Positions 10,328 through 20,439 are shown, numbered from the stretch's first letter. The stretch is DNA of 64,000 nucleotides from Melanopsichium pennsylvanicum (GCA_900208305.1 OAPG01000018.1:124001-188000), one strand, 5' to 3'. Numbers and translations: made by a program. The notes: a model not told the origin generated them from the letters alone.

Positions 10328-10744
10328 TGTTAGTGCCCCACCAACCGTAGTCCAAAGAGTGGGCGCTCGGCCCCCCTCCCAATGGAGCGACCGTTGCGGT
10401 CAAGCCATGACTGATCTGGATCACGCCCCGCCCCTGTAGTCCAAAGGGTGAGTGCTTGGCCCCCCCTCCCAATTGAGCAACTGTTGCGATTGAGCCACGA
10501 CCAATCCTCTCCAGATCCCCCGCAGAGGAGCGGTTGGCCTAACACAACCCTCCTACCGTCCAACCGCGGCTGGCCCCTCCATAAGCAGAATACGGCCGTT
10601 GGCAATCTAACATTGTAGCGCCGCGGTGGGAGGCAGTTACTGCAGTCGGCACAGGAGGTGATGGATAGTTCTTGGACCTTACCACCCCGCCCCTGCCTGA
10701 CATGAGGTTGCCTCCGGACCTTGTTGCATGTATTACTTAGTTAG
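10328..10744 (+). repeat. Diverged family-3 LTR, left part only
   Basis: Starts TGTTAGTGCC and follows the 432-bp family-3 LTR (11307-11738) with many substitutions. It contains a partial internal duplication of the 'TAGTCCAAAG' region. It stops after ...TTACTTAGTTAG, where a family-2 LTR (TGTCACGGG...) begins. The missing right part of a family-3 LTR, in opposite orientation, is found at 44026-44161. Confidence 0.85.
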
Positions 10745-11202
10745 TGTCACGGGAGTGGGTCCCAAGGGAGAGGTCTGCGCAGACCAGAGATGTTGAATCG
10801 GCTGAGATCCGGTGGGAGAGCATGTCTCGACGGATCTCAGGGAGATCTGGTGGATATTGGTGGGCTCATGGGATTTAAGGTTAGCGCAGAACCGAGAAGT
10901 TGAATCGGACGAAATCCGGTGAGAGAGCAGGCCTCAACGGATCTCACGGAAATTCGGCGAGTGGCAGTGACTCGCCGGATATCAAAGGTATCGATGGCAA
11001 GGGGAGCATCTGCGACGGCGGCGACCAACGCCACGCCGGAACAACACGTGGGCCGATCGACGCCCAGGGGGGCAATGGAGAGAGAGCACGCGGGCGTGCT
11101 TGGAAGCACCCTGCCGAAGGACTAGGGGCAGTCTTATCGTGCGGGGGTCCAAGCTCGACGCACGCAGGTCGTACAGTACCGATGGACCTCGCACACGATA
11201 CA

Positions 11203-11214
11203 TATATATAAATA
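11203..11214 (+). promoter_or_regulatory. TATA box of the family-2 LTR
   Basis: TATATATAAATA, conserved in all family-2 LTR copies. It sits 45 bases upstream of ATCCACTCTA, almost the same spacing as in family 1. Confidence 0.65.
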
Positions 11215-11301
11215 CTCTGTTCCCCGCTATCGGATGAGCGGAAGCTCATCCACTCTATCTTATATCTCAGTCACACATAGTTATCAGTACGTCGTACTTA
11301 T

Positions 11302-11306
11302 CATAC
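11302..11306 (+). repeat. Target-site duplication CATAC, left copy (Element 3)
   Basis: CATAC directly before TGTTAGTGCC. The same five bases follow the 3' LTR at 30374-30378. This perfect 5-bp duplication defines Element 3 as a single insertion into the family-2 LTR. Confidence 0.93.
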
Positions 11307-11738
11307 TGTTAGTGCCTACCAACCGGAGTCCAAAGAGGGGGTGCTCGGCCCCCCTCCCGATTGAGCGATCGTTGCGATCGGGCCCCGACAGACCCTCTCC
11401 GGACCCCTCGCAGCGGAGCGGTTGGCCTAACACGATCCTCCTACCGCCCAACCGCGGCTGGCCCCTCCGTACGCAGAATACAACCGTCAGCAATCTAACA
11501 TTGTAACGCCGCGGTGGGAAGTGACCGATAGCTCCTGTACCTTACCACCCCGCCCCCCGCCTGACATGAGGTTGCCTCCGGACCTCATCGCATGTATTAC
11601 TTAGTTAGCTCTATAGCAACGCAGTAGTGTGCTCTGACCCCCGACTGCCTGTGTCGCCCACGCCTACGACCTCTCCGTACCCGTAGACTCCATCCCGGCT
11701 GTAGCCGCCCGCGGTATCTAGACCCTACAGCCTTAACA
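11307..11738 (+). repeat. 5' LTR of Element 3
   Basis: 432 bp, TGTTAGTGCC...CCTTAACA, with the 5-bp terminal inverted repeat TGTTA/TAACA. It contains CATCGCATGTA (11586-11596; the 3' LTR has GTCGCATGTA), complementary to the sequence just after the LTR. Confidence 0.93.
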
Positions 11739-11753
11739 TTACATGCGACCTCC
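11739..11753 (+). other. Minus-strand primer site of Element 3 (self-priming type)
   Basis: The bases after the LTR, TTACATGCGAC, are the reverse complement of GTCGCATGTA(A). Ten of these bases occur inside the element's own 3' LTR near 30225, nine of them in the 5' LTR. No TGG expected of a tRNA primer site is seen at the LTR edge. Confidence 0.55.
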
Positions 11754-11777
11754 CCACGGGACGACGTCGTAACCAAG

Positions 11778-11872
11778 ATGAGTACACGCTCCAACCGACG
11801 AAACCAAACGGACGCCTCCCCCCAAGCGGAGGGAGACGCTCCCACCATCTCCCCCAGCGGAGACGAGCCGGC
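11778..11872 (+). pseudogene. gag of Element 3, first part (interrupted by Element 1)
   Basis: The ATG at 11778 opens MSTRSNRRNQTDASPQ... and reads 31 codons to the Element 1 junction. After removal of Element 1 and one target repeat, the frame continues exactly at 19875 (…DEPA|SVVAPSGEPP…). This shows the interruption is a clean insertion. A basic/acidic, Pro/Ser-rich N-terminus is usual for fungal gypsy Gag. Confidence 0.85.
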
Positions 11873-12966
11873 TGTTACCGGAGGTGGATTTCAAACCCGG
11901 TGAAACACTGTGTTCTATCGGGTTTCAGGTTGACATCCGCTAGAACACGTGGTTTCATCCGATATCAGTGCAACGCCCTCTGACAGCCTCCGTCTGGTAC
12001 AGGAGGCCTGATGGAAGGGTGCAACATGATGTAGGACCGTCCGCTGTGTGTGTCATGGTTGCTGACAGCCAGCACTGGTTAGCACAGGGCCCAAGCTCAA
12101 GGGCGACATGGTTGCTGGCAGTTGGTATTGTTTAACACGGGGCCCAAGCTCGTGGTTGTCATAGTTGAGGGCAGTCAGCATTGTTTAACACAGGGCCCAA
12201 GCTTGTGGTTGTCATAGTTGATGACAGTCGGCATTGATTAGCACGGGGCCCAAGCTCGTGGTTGTCATAGTTGATGACAGTTGGCATTGATTAGCACGGG
12301 GCCCAAGCTCGCGGACACGTCGAAACTCTGGTGGCCATTGATACTCTGGTGTACCAGGGTCATAGCGGACAAAGGGGAGCCCCTGGAGGGCCATAGGTAT
12401 ATAAGAACACAGTCTTTACAGCCGTGGAGGAGCGGGACTCATCCACTCTACTTTATATTAACCCAGTCTTTACTTTACAAGTCGTTATCAGTTACTCAGT
12501 ATATAGTTCTCGTCAGCAGCTGCAATCATACGGTATTGCAGCTATCCAGTGTCTGTGTTCTCCTCAGTATAAGGAGACAAGCTTCACCGACGATTGTCAG
12601 CACCATCACTGACACTACAGCACCTCAACTGTAGGCGGAACCTCAACCGCGGTCACGGAACCTCCACCGTAGCCAATTCATTATCACGACAGCTTCAAGA
12701 CCATCCGAAGCAGTCCCTGACGGTGACCAACACTTGCATCAAGAGCACTCGTGCATCGTGAAGGTCTTACAACACACAGACGAGCCGCATTACCTCTGAA
12801 CGGAGTGTTCACAGTGGTCAGTCAGCTCAAGAGTTGCGCAGCAGGTCTCATAGCGAAACACAATAGAACCAGCCTGCTTATCAGGTCTCAATCTCAAACA
12901 CGCTAAAACAGACGGTTTCAGCGGATCTCGGCGCGAAGCTTGAGTTTGGCACAACGCCCCCTGACA
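11873..12966 (+). repeat. 5' LTR of Element 1
   Basis: TGTTACCGG...CCCCTGACA, 1,094 bp, near-identical to 74-1167 and 18776-19869. The tandem array lies at about 12043-12314, the TATATAAG box at 12398-12405 and the self-primer stretch ATCCACTCTA about 43 bases further on. Confidence 0.95.
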
Positions 12967-12980
12967 TTAGAGTGGATCGT
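12967..12980 (+). other. Minus-strand primer site of Element 1 (self-priming type)
   Basis: TTAGAGTGGATCGT directly follows the LTR. TAGAGTGGAT is the exact reverse complement of ATCCACTCTA in the LTR, 43 bases after the start of the TATA box. Element 2 has the same 14 bases next to its 5' LTR. This matches the arrangement of Tf1, whose transcript 5' end primes reverse transcription. Confidence 0.7.
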
Positions 12981-13002
12981 TCAAGTAGTGCCCCTTGCCA
13001 AT

Positions 13003-14481
13003 ATGACAGACGAATCCCAACCCCGGACTCCGGAGCAGACGGGACGACCCCTGTTCCAGACGCTCTATGACACCACGGGTCAATTACTGACAAAGATGAA
13101 AGACTTCAAGAATCACATCGAGGAAGTTGAAGCCCGACAGAAGAGGACGGACCAGAGCATCGACAGACTCCAGTTGTTGGTGGAACGTGTGCTCGTCCGC
13201 CTGGAGGTATCATACCGCCCAGAGCCGGAGACACCGACGCCTACGGCCCGAAACCGGCCAGACGACGACAAGGGCAACAGAGCTCGCTTGTACGAGCTCT
13301 ACTCTACCCCAACCGGGGCTAGACAACAGGTCGCGCCCACGGAACTCCCCCCGGCCTTAGGATTGGCCACCAAAGCAGTGGTAAGTAGGCCGCCTGGAGA
13401 GTCAGCCCCGCAGTCGAAAGACGACGAGGAGGCCAAGTGGCCAACGGAACTCAAGACCCCGTTCCCGAAGATGGACCTCAAGGATATGGACATGTTCTTC
13501 ATCGAGGCTGAGTGGTGGTTCAGAATGAAGGGTATCCGGGACCATGGTAAGATGGTCGCTTACACCAGTCAGTTCCTCGAGGGCAGTGCTCGAGAATGGT
13601 GGAAGTCTAAGCTAAGGGCCGACCGCCAACAGCAAGGCATCCTCTTCAACGACTGGAATATGTTCACACAGAGACTCAAGGAACAATATGGACAGCAAGA
13701 CCTGAGGCTTGAGGCCATCACGGAGCTTCAGAAGCTGCGTATGCAGGACGACCGTCCCGGCACGGCCACCAGGTACCTTGAACGGTTTAGGGACCTTGAA
13801 GGCCGAGCCAACATTGGCGACCAGGAGCTCGCAAAGTACTACTTCCGCTCAGGACTCTCTCGCAGCCTGCAGGAGAAGTTCGAGCAAAGCCCACCCCCAT
13901 CGCTTTGGGAGTGGTACGCCGAGGTTGAAGCCATCGACCGGCAGCGGGTGGTAAACCAGCAAGCCCAACGATGGCACTCGATTCCACCAACGGAGTCGTC
14001 CAGGCCGGCGTACATGCCATCTGGCCCACCGATGGCCGTTAACAGACCCGTTGGAGGACTCCAGGCCACGCCCAAGCCAGCCCAGCAAGCTCCAAGGGCC
14101 AGCTATACCCCTCAGGGTATCCCAATTGCCAATCGGGCGCCGCCTCCCCACCTGGCTCCACGCACCCCTGCTCGAGCTGGACCCACAACCGTGGGGAGTG
14201 ACACTTGCTACATCTGCAAGAAGCCAGGCCACTGGTCCAACAACTGTCCTCAAAAGACAACTCATGCGGTCGTCAGGCCATCAGGACCCCGTGTGGGAGC
14301 GAACGTTGTCATCGCAGATGAGGAAGGCAGGGAGGATATACAGCAGGAACCTGAGGAGGCCAATTACAAGGGCGAGCCCCAGCTGGACCTAGAAGCCGCA
14401 GTCTATGACGACGAAGGCACGAGTAACCCCGAAGGAGATCCTGACGACAGGCAGGGAAACGAGAGTGGGGCAGCACACTGA
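13003..14481 (+). CDS. gag: Gag of Element 1
   Basis: 492 residues from ATG 13003. The N-terminal part is coiled-coil-like. A retrotransposon Gag core follows (about 160-330, with 'FFIEAEWWFRMKGI', 'EWWKSKLRAD' and 'YFRSGLSRSLQEKF'). A Pro-rich linker precedes one CCHC zinc knuckle, CYICKKPGHWSNNC. Gag packages the element RNA into virus-like particles. The tail is acidic. The stop TGA overlaps the pol start (TGATG at 14479-14483), so pol probably depends on reinitiation or a frameshift. Confidence 0.92.
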   Translation: MTDESQPRTPEQTGRPLFQTLYDTTGQLLTKMKDFKNHIEEVEARQKRTDQSIDRLQLLVERVLVRLEVSYRPEPETPTPTARNRPDDDKGNRARLYELYSTPTGARQQVAPTELPPALGLATKAVVSRPPGESAPQSKDDEEAKWPTELKTPFPKMDLKDMDMFFIEAEWWFRMKGIRDHGKMVAYTSQFLEGSAREWWKSKLRADRQQQGILFNDWNMFTQRLKEQYGQQDLRLEAITELQKLRMQDDRPGTATRYLERFRDLEGRANIGDQELAKYYFRSGLSRSLQEKFEQSPPPSLWEWYAEVEAIDRQRVVNQQAQRWHSIPPTESSRPAYMPSGPPMAVNRPVGGLQATPKPAQQAPRASYTPQGIPIANRAPPPHLAPRTPARAGPTTVGSDTCYICKKPGHWSNNCPQKTTHAVVRPSGPRVGANVVIADEEGREDIQQEPEEANYKGEPQLDLEAAVYDDEGTSNPEGDPDDRQGNESGAAH

Positions 14482-17400
14482 TGGCGTGTCTTGCCCTACG
14501 ACCACCTATGCCATCGCAATGCATTGCTCAAGACTGCCAATTCTGTTTCACAGCCACATCGGGTTCCTCGGTACTCGAACTCAAGGGCACCGTTGAGGGC
14601 CATGGAGCTCGCATACTCGCAGATACCGGTGCTGGCTTGTCTATACTTTCACAAGCATTTGTTTCGGACCACAAGATAACCACAAAACCTACAAAAACAA
14701 GATCGATTCACGGCGTAACGGGTCACAAGATGTACATAGACCATACCGCCGTTGTACAGGTAAGTATCGACCACTATTCACTGGGACAGGTGGAAGTAGC
14801 GGTCGCCGAGGCGGCGGATTATGACCTTATCATAGGCTATGATCAGCTGCGTAAGCTCCGACCCTCAATCAATTGGGAGGAAGGTCGAGTGGAGTTTGGG
14901 ATGACAACGAACGCCGAACCCTGCGAATTTACTCCACAAACCGGGGCCCCACACAAAACCCGATTAAACAACGCGTTTTATCGGATTTCAAACGAGACCC
15001 GACAGGACGGGTCAGTTCAGCGGATTTCAACCAAAACCCGCCAGAACAGGGTGCCGGTCCTGGACTTCAAACTCCACGGTCACGAGTTTGTATCGGCCAA
15101 GCAGCTTCTAAGGGCTGCCGTTGAAGATGGACCCATTGGGTTCATGCTTCTCGACGTTCCGGCAACGTCGTTGCCAGCCTTTGGGTTTGTCCCTACCGGG
15201 GCAGACAAAGGGGTTGACATGGAAGTTGAGAAGGACAAGCCCCCGGAGCAGGTACCGGAGCCTTACCAGGACCTTGCCGAGGTCTTTAACGAGGTCGAAG
15301 CAGACAAGCTACCCCACCGGACCGAACACGACCTCAAGATAGAGCTCGAATCGGGAGCAAAACCTCCTCAAGGCCCGCTCTATCTGAAGGGTCCTAAGGA
15401 GATGGAGGAACTGCGCAAGTACCTTGACGAGAACCTCGCAAAGGGATTCATTTGACCGTCGAAGAGCCCTGCACGCTTGCCAGTCCTGTTTGTGCCCAAG
15501 AAGGACGGGAGCCTACGTCTCTGCGTCGATTACCGTGGTCTCAATGAGATCACAATTAAGAATAGAGCGCCGCTGCCCCTCATTGAGGAGCAACTATTCT
15601 TACTCCGTAATGCAAAGGTATATACTAAGCTGGACCTTAAGGCTGCATATAACCTGGTTCGCATCGCAGACGGCGATGAATGGAAAACAGCTTTTGGTAC
15701 TCAGCTCGGATTGTACGAGTACTTGGTGATGCCGTTCGGGTTGGCCAACGCACCATCGCATTTCCAGTCTCTGATCAACAGTATCTATAGAGACATCATT
15801 GGCGTGTTTGTTGTCATATATCTGGATGACTTCCTCATCTTCAGCAACAATGAGGAGGAGCACATCGATCACGTCCGGGAGGTCTTGGAGAGGCTTCGAG
15901 CCAACCGGCTCTTTGCCAAGCTCTCAAAATGCACTTTCCATACAGATCAGGTCAAGTTCCTGGGGTACATCATTAAGCCCGGAGGGATTGAAATGGACCC
16001 CGAGAAGGTACGAACCATTCAGGAGTGGCCGATGCCAGCCTCTATACACGATATCCAGCGATTCCTAGGGTTTGCCAACTTCTATAGGAGGTTCATTGCT
16101 CATTTTGCACGAATTGCAAGGCCTCTCACCTCGTTGGTCAAGCCGACGGAGAGGTTCAAGAAGTTTGAGCTGCCAGAGGATGCCCAACACGCTTTCCACA
16201 AGCTCATTGAGGCCTTCACAACGGCCGGAGTACTCAAGCATTTCGATTACCATCTGCCGACTCGCCTAGAGACTGACGCTAGCGATTTTGCCATAGCAGG
16301 AGTCTTGAAGCAGGAGCACAAGAAACGTTGGCACCCTGTGGCCTATTACTCAAGAAAGATGCAACCAGCCGAAAGGAACTATGAGATCCATGATAAGGAA
16401 CTCCTCGCCGTCGTGGCGTGCCTGCAGCAATGGCGACATATGCTGGCAGGATTGCCAAGTCAGCTGGTCATCTACACGGATCATGAAGCCCTCAAATACT
16501 TCAAGTCACAGAGGCGTATAAACGGGCGACAAGCTCGCTGGGCGGTAGTGCTCGCCGACTACGACTTCGTGCTCCATTACAGGCCTGGCAACAAAGGTGG
16601 AGAGCCTGATGCACTCACTCGGCGATCGGACATGCAACCGGCAGGAATGGAGAAAGAGCACAACATGCGGCAGCTGCTGCCGGCAAGCGTGTTTGAATCG
16701 CCGGAAGGAAATCCAAATCAGCATGAAAGCGTGGTAGCTTACCCGATTTTGACGCGAAATCGGATAAAACATGGTACAACCACCGGATCTCAACTTGAGA
16801 CCCGGTTAAGGACGACGATACCAACCATGGAGGAGATAGCCACGGGAGGCTTGATGAGTCTCATCCGGACATTCCAACCACTGGACAAGCAGCTTAAGGA
16901 AATACACCAACACACCCCGTTTGAAATTAAGGATGGGTTATGGTATAAGAATGGGCGCATTGTGGTACCAAGAGTCACCCTCGGCGGCCGTAAGGGCAAA
17001 GCAAGGCCACAGGTAGCCAAACAATCGCTATCTGTGGAACATTTAAGGTACATGGTAATGACACAGTGCCACGATGGGATCAATGCGGGCCACGTTGGGC
17101 GAGACGCTACCTTAGACCTTGCCCGCAGACACTACTGGTGGCCAGGCATGGCCGCTTGGGTGGCAGACTATGTGGCAAGCTGCCCTGTGTGTGCGAGATA
17201 CAAGACGCCGCGCCACAAACCATATGGCTTGTTGCAGCCGCTATCGACACCAGAGAGACCTTGGGGGTCGATATCCCTCGATTTCATCGAAGGCTTGCCG
17301 AGCTCAAGTGGTTTTGATTCCATACTGGTTGTGGTTGACCGGCTTTCAAAACTTGCAGTCGTAATGCCAACGCATAAGACAGCAACGTCGAAGGACACGG

Positions 17401-18320
17401 TCGAGCTACTGCAGGCACATGTATTTAAGAGGTTCGGGGTGCCTGAACATATCGTATCGGACCGAGGACGACAATTCATCTCTGCGATCTGGAAGGATTT
17501 TGCTCAACAGCACAACATCAAACACTCTTTGAGCACCGCATATCATCCTCAGACAGACGGTCAAACGGAACGGGTGAATCAAGTTGTCGAGCAGTACTTG
17601 CGTATCTATTGCAACTACGAGCAAGATAACTGGGCAAGCTTGTTGCCAATGGCGGAGTTTGTGTATAACAACACCGTCCATAGCAGCATTGGGGTGTCCC
17701 CGTTCTTTGCATGCTATGGGTGGAACCCTAAAATGCACCCAGAGCTACCAGAACAAGTGGGAATACTGGACCCCAAGCGCCAAGAATTTGCCAAAACCAA
17801 CAAAGAGCTAGTACGATACCTTCAAGAACAAGTCAGGCAAGCACAGTCGCGGGCAGTCGAACAATACAACCGGAAACGAAAGGACATAGAGTTCAAGGTC
17901 GGTGACAGGGTTTACGTCAGTACCAAGAACTGGGCCACTCGGCGACCTACAGCGAAGCTCAACACTAGGTTTGCTGGACCATTCCCGGTGATTGAGCGAA
18001 TTGGCCGCAGGGCGTACCGAATTCAATTACCAAGTTCAGTCAGGGTTCACAACGTCTTCCATGTCTCAATGCTCGAGCGTACAAAGGATAGCAAACTAGA
18101 AGGACGCTCAACGATACAACCATATCCGACATTGCATGATGAGGACTTGGAATTCGAAGTGGAAGCCATTGTTGACATACGTCGGCGACAAGGCCAGGTG
18201 GAATACTTGGTCCAGTGGAAAGGGTATCCCGAGGAAGCAGCTTCATGGGAACCAGCAGAGGCGGTCAACGCCCCCCAACTCATCCAGGAGTATGAGCGAT
18301 TGGAGGGGGGGACGGCGTAG
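14481..18320 (+). pseudogene. pol: Pol of Element 1 (protease, RT, RNase H, integrase, chromodomain) with one stop codon
   Basis: A 1,279-codon frame broken only by TGA at 15453-15455; Element 2 has TGG (Trp) at the same place (GFIW PSKSPAR). Domain order: aspartic protease (D48-T49-G50); RT with 'VLFVPKKDGSLRLCVDYR' and YLDD near 445; RNase H ('TDASDFAIAGVL', 'EIHDKELLAVV'); integrase with an HHCC finger ('GHVGRDATLDLARRHYWW', 'CPVCARYK') and a D,D-35-E core ('SDRGRQFISAIW', 'YHPQTDGQTERVNQ'); and a C-terminal chromodomain ('EAIVDIRRRQGQVEYLVQWK'). The chromodomain places it among chromoviruses, which are often targeted to heterochromatin. Short hairpin-like modules lie in the protease-RT and RNase H-integrase linkers. 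Confidence 0.92.
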
Positions 18321-18775
18321 AAGTACCATAAAACCGCCCCGGATTGCCTTGGGACAAAGCATCGCAAAAGCTAGGTTTGAATCTCAGACCCGGTAAAACG
18401 CGCTGTTTTATCCGAATTCAGTTGAAATCCGATAAAACAACCCTCTGCAGCCGATCTCAGTTGAAACCCGCTTAAAGTGGTAATTCTATCGGATCTCATA
18501 CACCGGGGCTGAAAGTGGAAGGCGACGGTTGGCGACGTCACAGGCTTTTCAACACAAACATGGTAAGAAGGAACAAGACATTGCAATTACAACATGATAC
18601 AGGCGAGTCTGTTGCATTAAGATTGCACGGAGGATCGTGGTGATATAAGAATAGATGATGAAGACCATTGCAAAAGAAGAGTTGTACACCGAGGATAAGG
18701 GCTGGTAGAAGCTAAGTTCTCTGCGCCGCCGGACTTCATTACCTTGCAGGAGCTTGGTTCTTGGAAGGGGGGTAG
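18321..18775 (+). other. 3' noncoding end of Element 1 with hairpin modules and polypurine tract
   Basis: No gene here, unlike the matching region of Elements 2 and 3. At about 18385-18505 there are alternating copies of a motif like GTTTTATCCGAATTCAG and its inverse (TTGAAATCCGATAAAAC). The stretch ends in the polypurine tract GGAAGGGGGGTAG abutting the LTR. Confidence 0.75.
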
Positions 18776-19869
18776 TGTTACCGGAGGTGGATTTCAAACC
18801 CGGTGAAACACTGTGTTCTATCGGGTTTCAGGTTGACATCCGCTAGAACACGTGGTTTCATCCAATATCAGTGCAACGCCCTCTGACAGCCTCCGTCTGG
18901 TACAGGAGGCCTGATGGAAGGGTGCAACATGATGTAGGACCGTCCGCTGTGTGTGTCATGGTTGCTGACAGCCAGCACTGGTTAGCACGGGGCCCAAGCT
19001 CAAGGGCGACATGGTTGCTGGCAGTTGGTATTGTTTAACACGGGGCCCAAGCTCGTGGTTGTCATAGTTGAGGGCAGTCAGCATTGTTTAACACAGGGCC
19101 CAAGCTCGTGGTTGTCATAGTTGATGACAGTCGGCATTGATTAGCACGGGGCCCAAGCTCGTGGTTGTCATAGTTGATGACAGTCGGCATTGATTAGCAC
19201 GGGGCCCAAGCTCGCGGACACGTCGAAACTCTGGTGGCCATTGATACTCTGGTGTACCAGGGTCATAGCGGACAAAGGGGAGCCCCTGGAGGGCCATAGG
19301 TATATAAGAACACAGTCTTTACAGCCGTGGAGGAGCGGGACTCATCCACTCTACTTTATATTAACCCAGTCTTTACTTTACAAGTCGTTATCAGTTACTC
19401 AGTATATAGTTCTCGTCAGCAGCTGCAATCATACGGTATTGCAGCTATCCAGTGTCTGTGTTCTCCTCAGTATAAGGAGACAAGCTTCACCGACGATTGT
19501 CAGCACCATCACTGACACTACAGCACCTCAACTGTAGGCGGAACCTCAACCGCGGTCACGGAACCTCCACCGTAGCCAATTCATTATCACGACAGCTTCA
19601 AGACCATCCGAAGCAGTCCCTGACGGTGACCAACACTTGCATCAAGAGCACTCGTGCATCGTGAAGGTCTTACAACACACAGACGAGCCGCATTACCTCT
19701 GAACGGAGTGTTCACAGTGGTCAGTCAGCTCAAGAGTTGCGCAGCAGGTCTCATAGCGAAACACAATAGAACCAGCCTGCTTATCAGGTCTCAATCTCAA
19801 ACACGCTAAAACAGACGGTTTCAGCGGATCTCGGCGCGAAGCTTGAGTTTGGCACAACGCCCCCTGACA
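18776..19869 (+). repeat. 3' LTR of Element 1
   Basis: 1,094 bp, same boundaries and internal features as the 5' LTR. About four differences by eye (for example TCCAATATC here against TCCGATATC). Confidence 0.95.
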
Positions 19870-19874
19870 CCCGC

Positions 19875-20184
19875 CAGCGTCGTTGCACCCTCGGGCGAAC
19901 CGCCCGCCGCCCTGACCACCTTGGTCCAAGGGCAAGTGGATATCCTGGCGCTTCTGCGTGAAACCTCTGAACAACAGCGGCGCATTACCGCTCTGTTAGA
20001 GGCCGCCTTCTTCCCCAGGGAGGATCAACCTAGACCGGAGTCTTCCCAGCACTACCAAGGAGCAACCGCTGCCCAGGTTCCCCCGCCAACCGTAGCCCCC
20101 GTCTACGTGGAGGCCGCGCCCCGCGAGCCAGAGATTCGACTCCAGGCTCCGGAATGGGACGGCAGCCAAGACAAACTGGAGGAC
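19875..20184 (+). pseudogene. gag of Element 3, second part (cut by the Ngaro-type element)
   Basis: Continues the frame of 11778-11872 after Element 1 (SVVAPSGEPPAALTTLVQGQ...). It reads to ...APEWDGSQDKLED at 20184, where the next base begins the A1 repeat of the tyrosine-recombinase element. The last residues resemble the start of the Gag core domain (W/F-D-G-S...LE), so most of Gag is missing. Confidence 0.8.
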
Positions 20185-20368
20185 TGTTAGATCGCTTGAT
20201 TAGTCAGGCGATCATTTCAACAGTCTCTCTCGGCCGAGTGATTTCCAAGCACCTGCCGCAGTCTCGTCGCACGATAGCTAAGCCTTGCTTAGCGCTCTCC
20301 TCTCTCCACTCTCTCACCATCATCATCATCACACGCACTGGCCTCGTAAGGCAGTGTTTCAAGCTTTT
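20185..20368 (+). repeat. A1 split direct repeat (left end of the Ngaro-type element)
   Basis: Matches A2 (26434-26617) over 184 bp with one visible difference (CTCCTCTCC against CTCCCCTCC). Its first 38 bases form an imperfect palindrome: TGTTAGATCGC at the start and GGCGATC plus AACA at the end. This is a plausible recombinase binding site. Confidence 0.92.
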
Positions 20369-20439
20369 GCCCCCTTTTTCCGAACCTCTGCAAGCCGTCC
20401 GGATCACAAACGCGACGCTTGCAAGTCTTCAACACACTT

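Larger units (their letters stand above)
10745..11306 (+). repeat. Family-2 LTR, left part (split by Element 3)
   Basis: Begins TGTCACGGGAGTGGG and matches the reverse complement of the family-2 LTRs at 33748-34756, 41628-42636 and 44162-45170. It carries a TATATATAAATA box (11203-11214) and ATCCACTCTA at 11248-11257. The LTR is interrupted at CATAC (11302-11306) by Element 3 and resumes at 30374-30828. Joined, it is about 1,012 bp. Confidence 0.93.
11873..19869 (+). mobile_element. Element 1: complete family-1 Ty3/gypsy chromovirus, 7,997 bp
   Basis: Two 1,094-bp LTRs differing at about four positions by eye, so the insertion is recent. They flank gag, pol and a purine-rich tract. The target flanks are CCGGC (11868-11872) and CCCGC (19870-19874), a 5-bp duplication with one mismatch. 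The frame of the interrupted Element 3 gag confirms the boundaries. pol carries one in-frame TGA (15453-15455). Another copy of the family lies at the left edge of the window. Confidence 0.95.
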
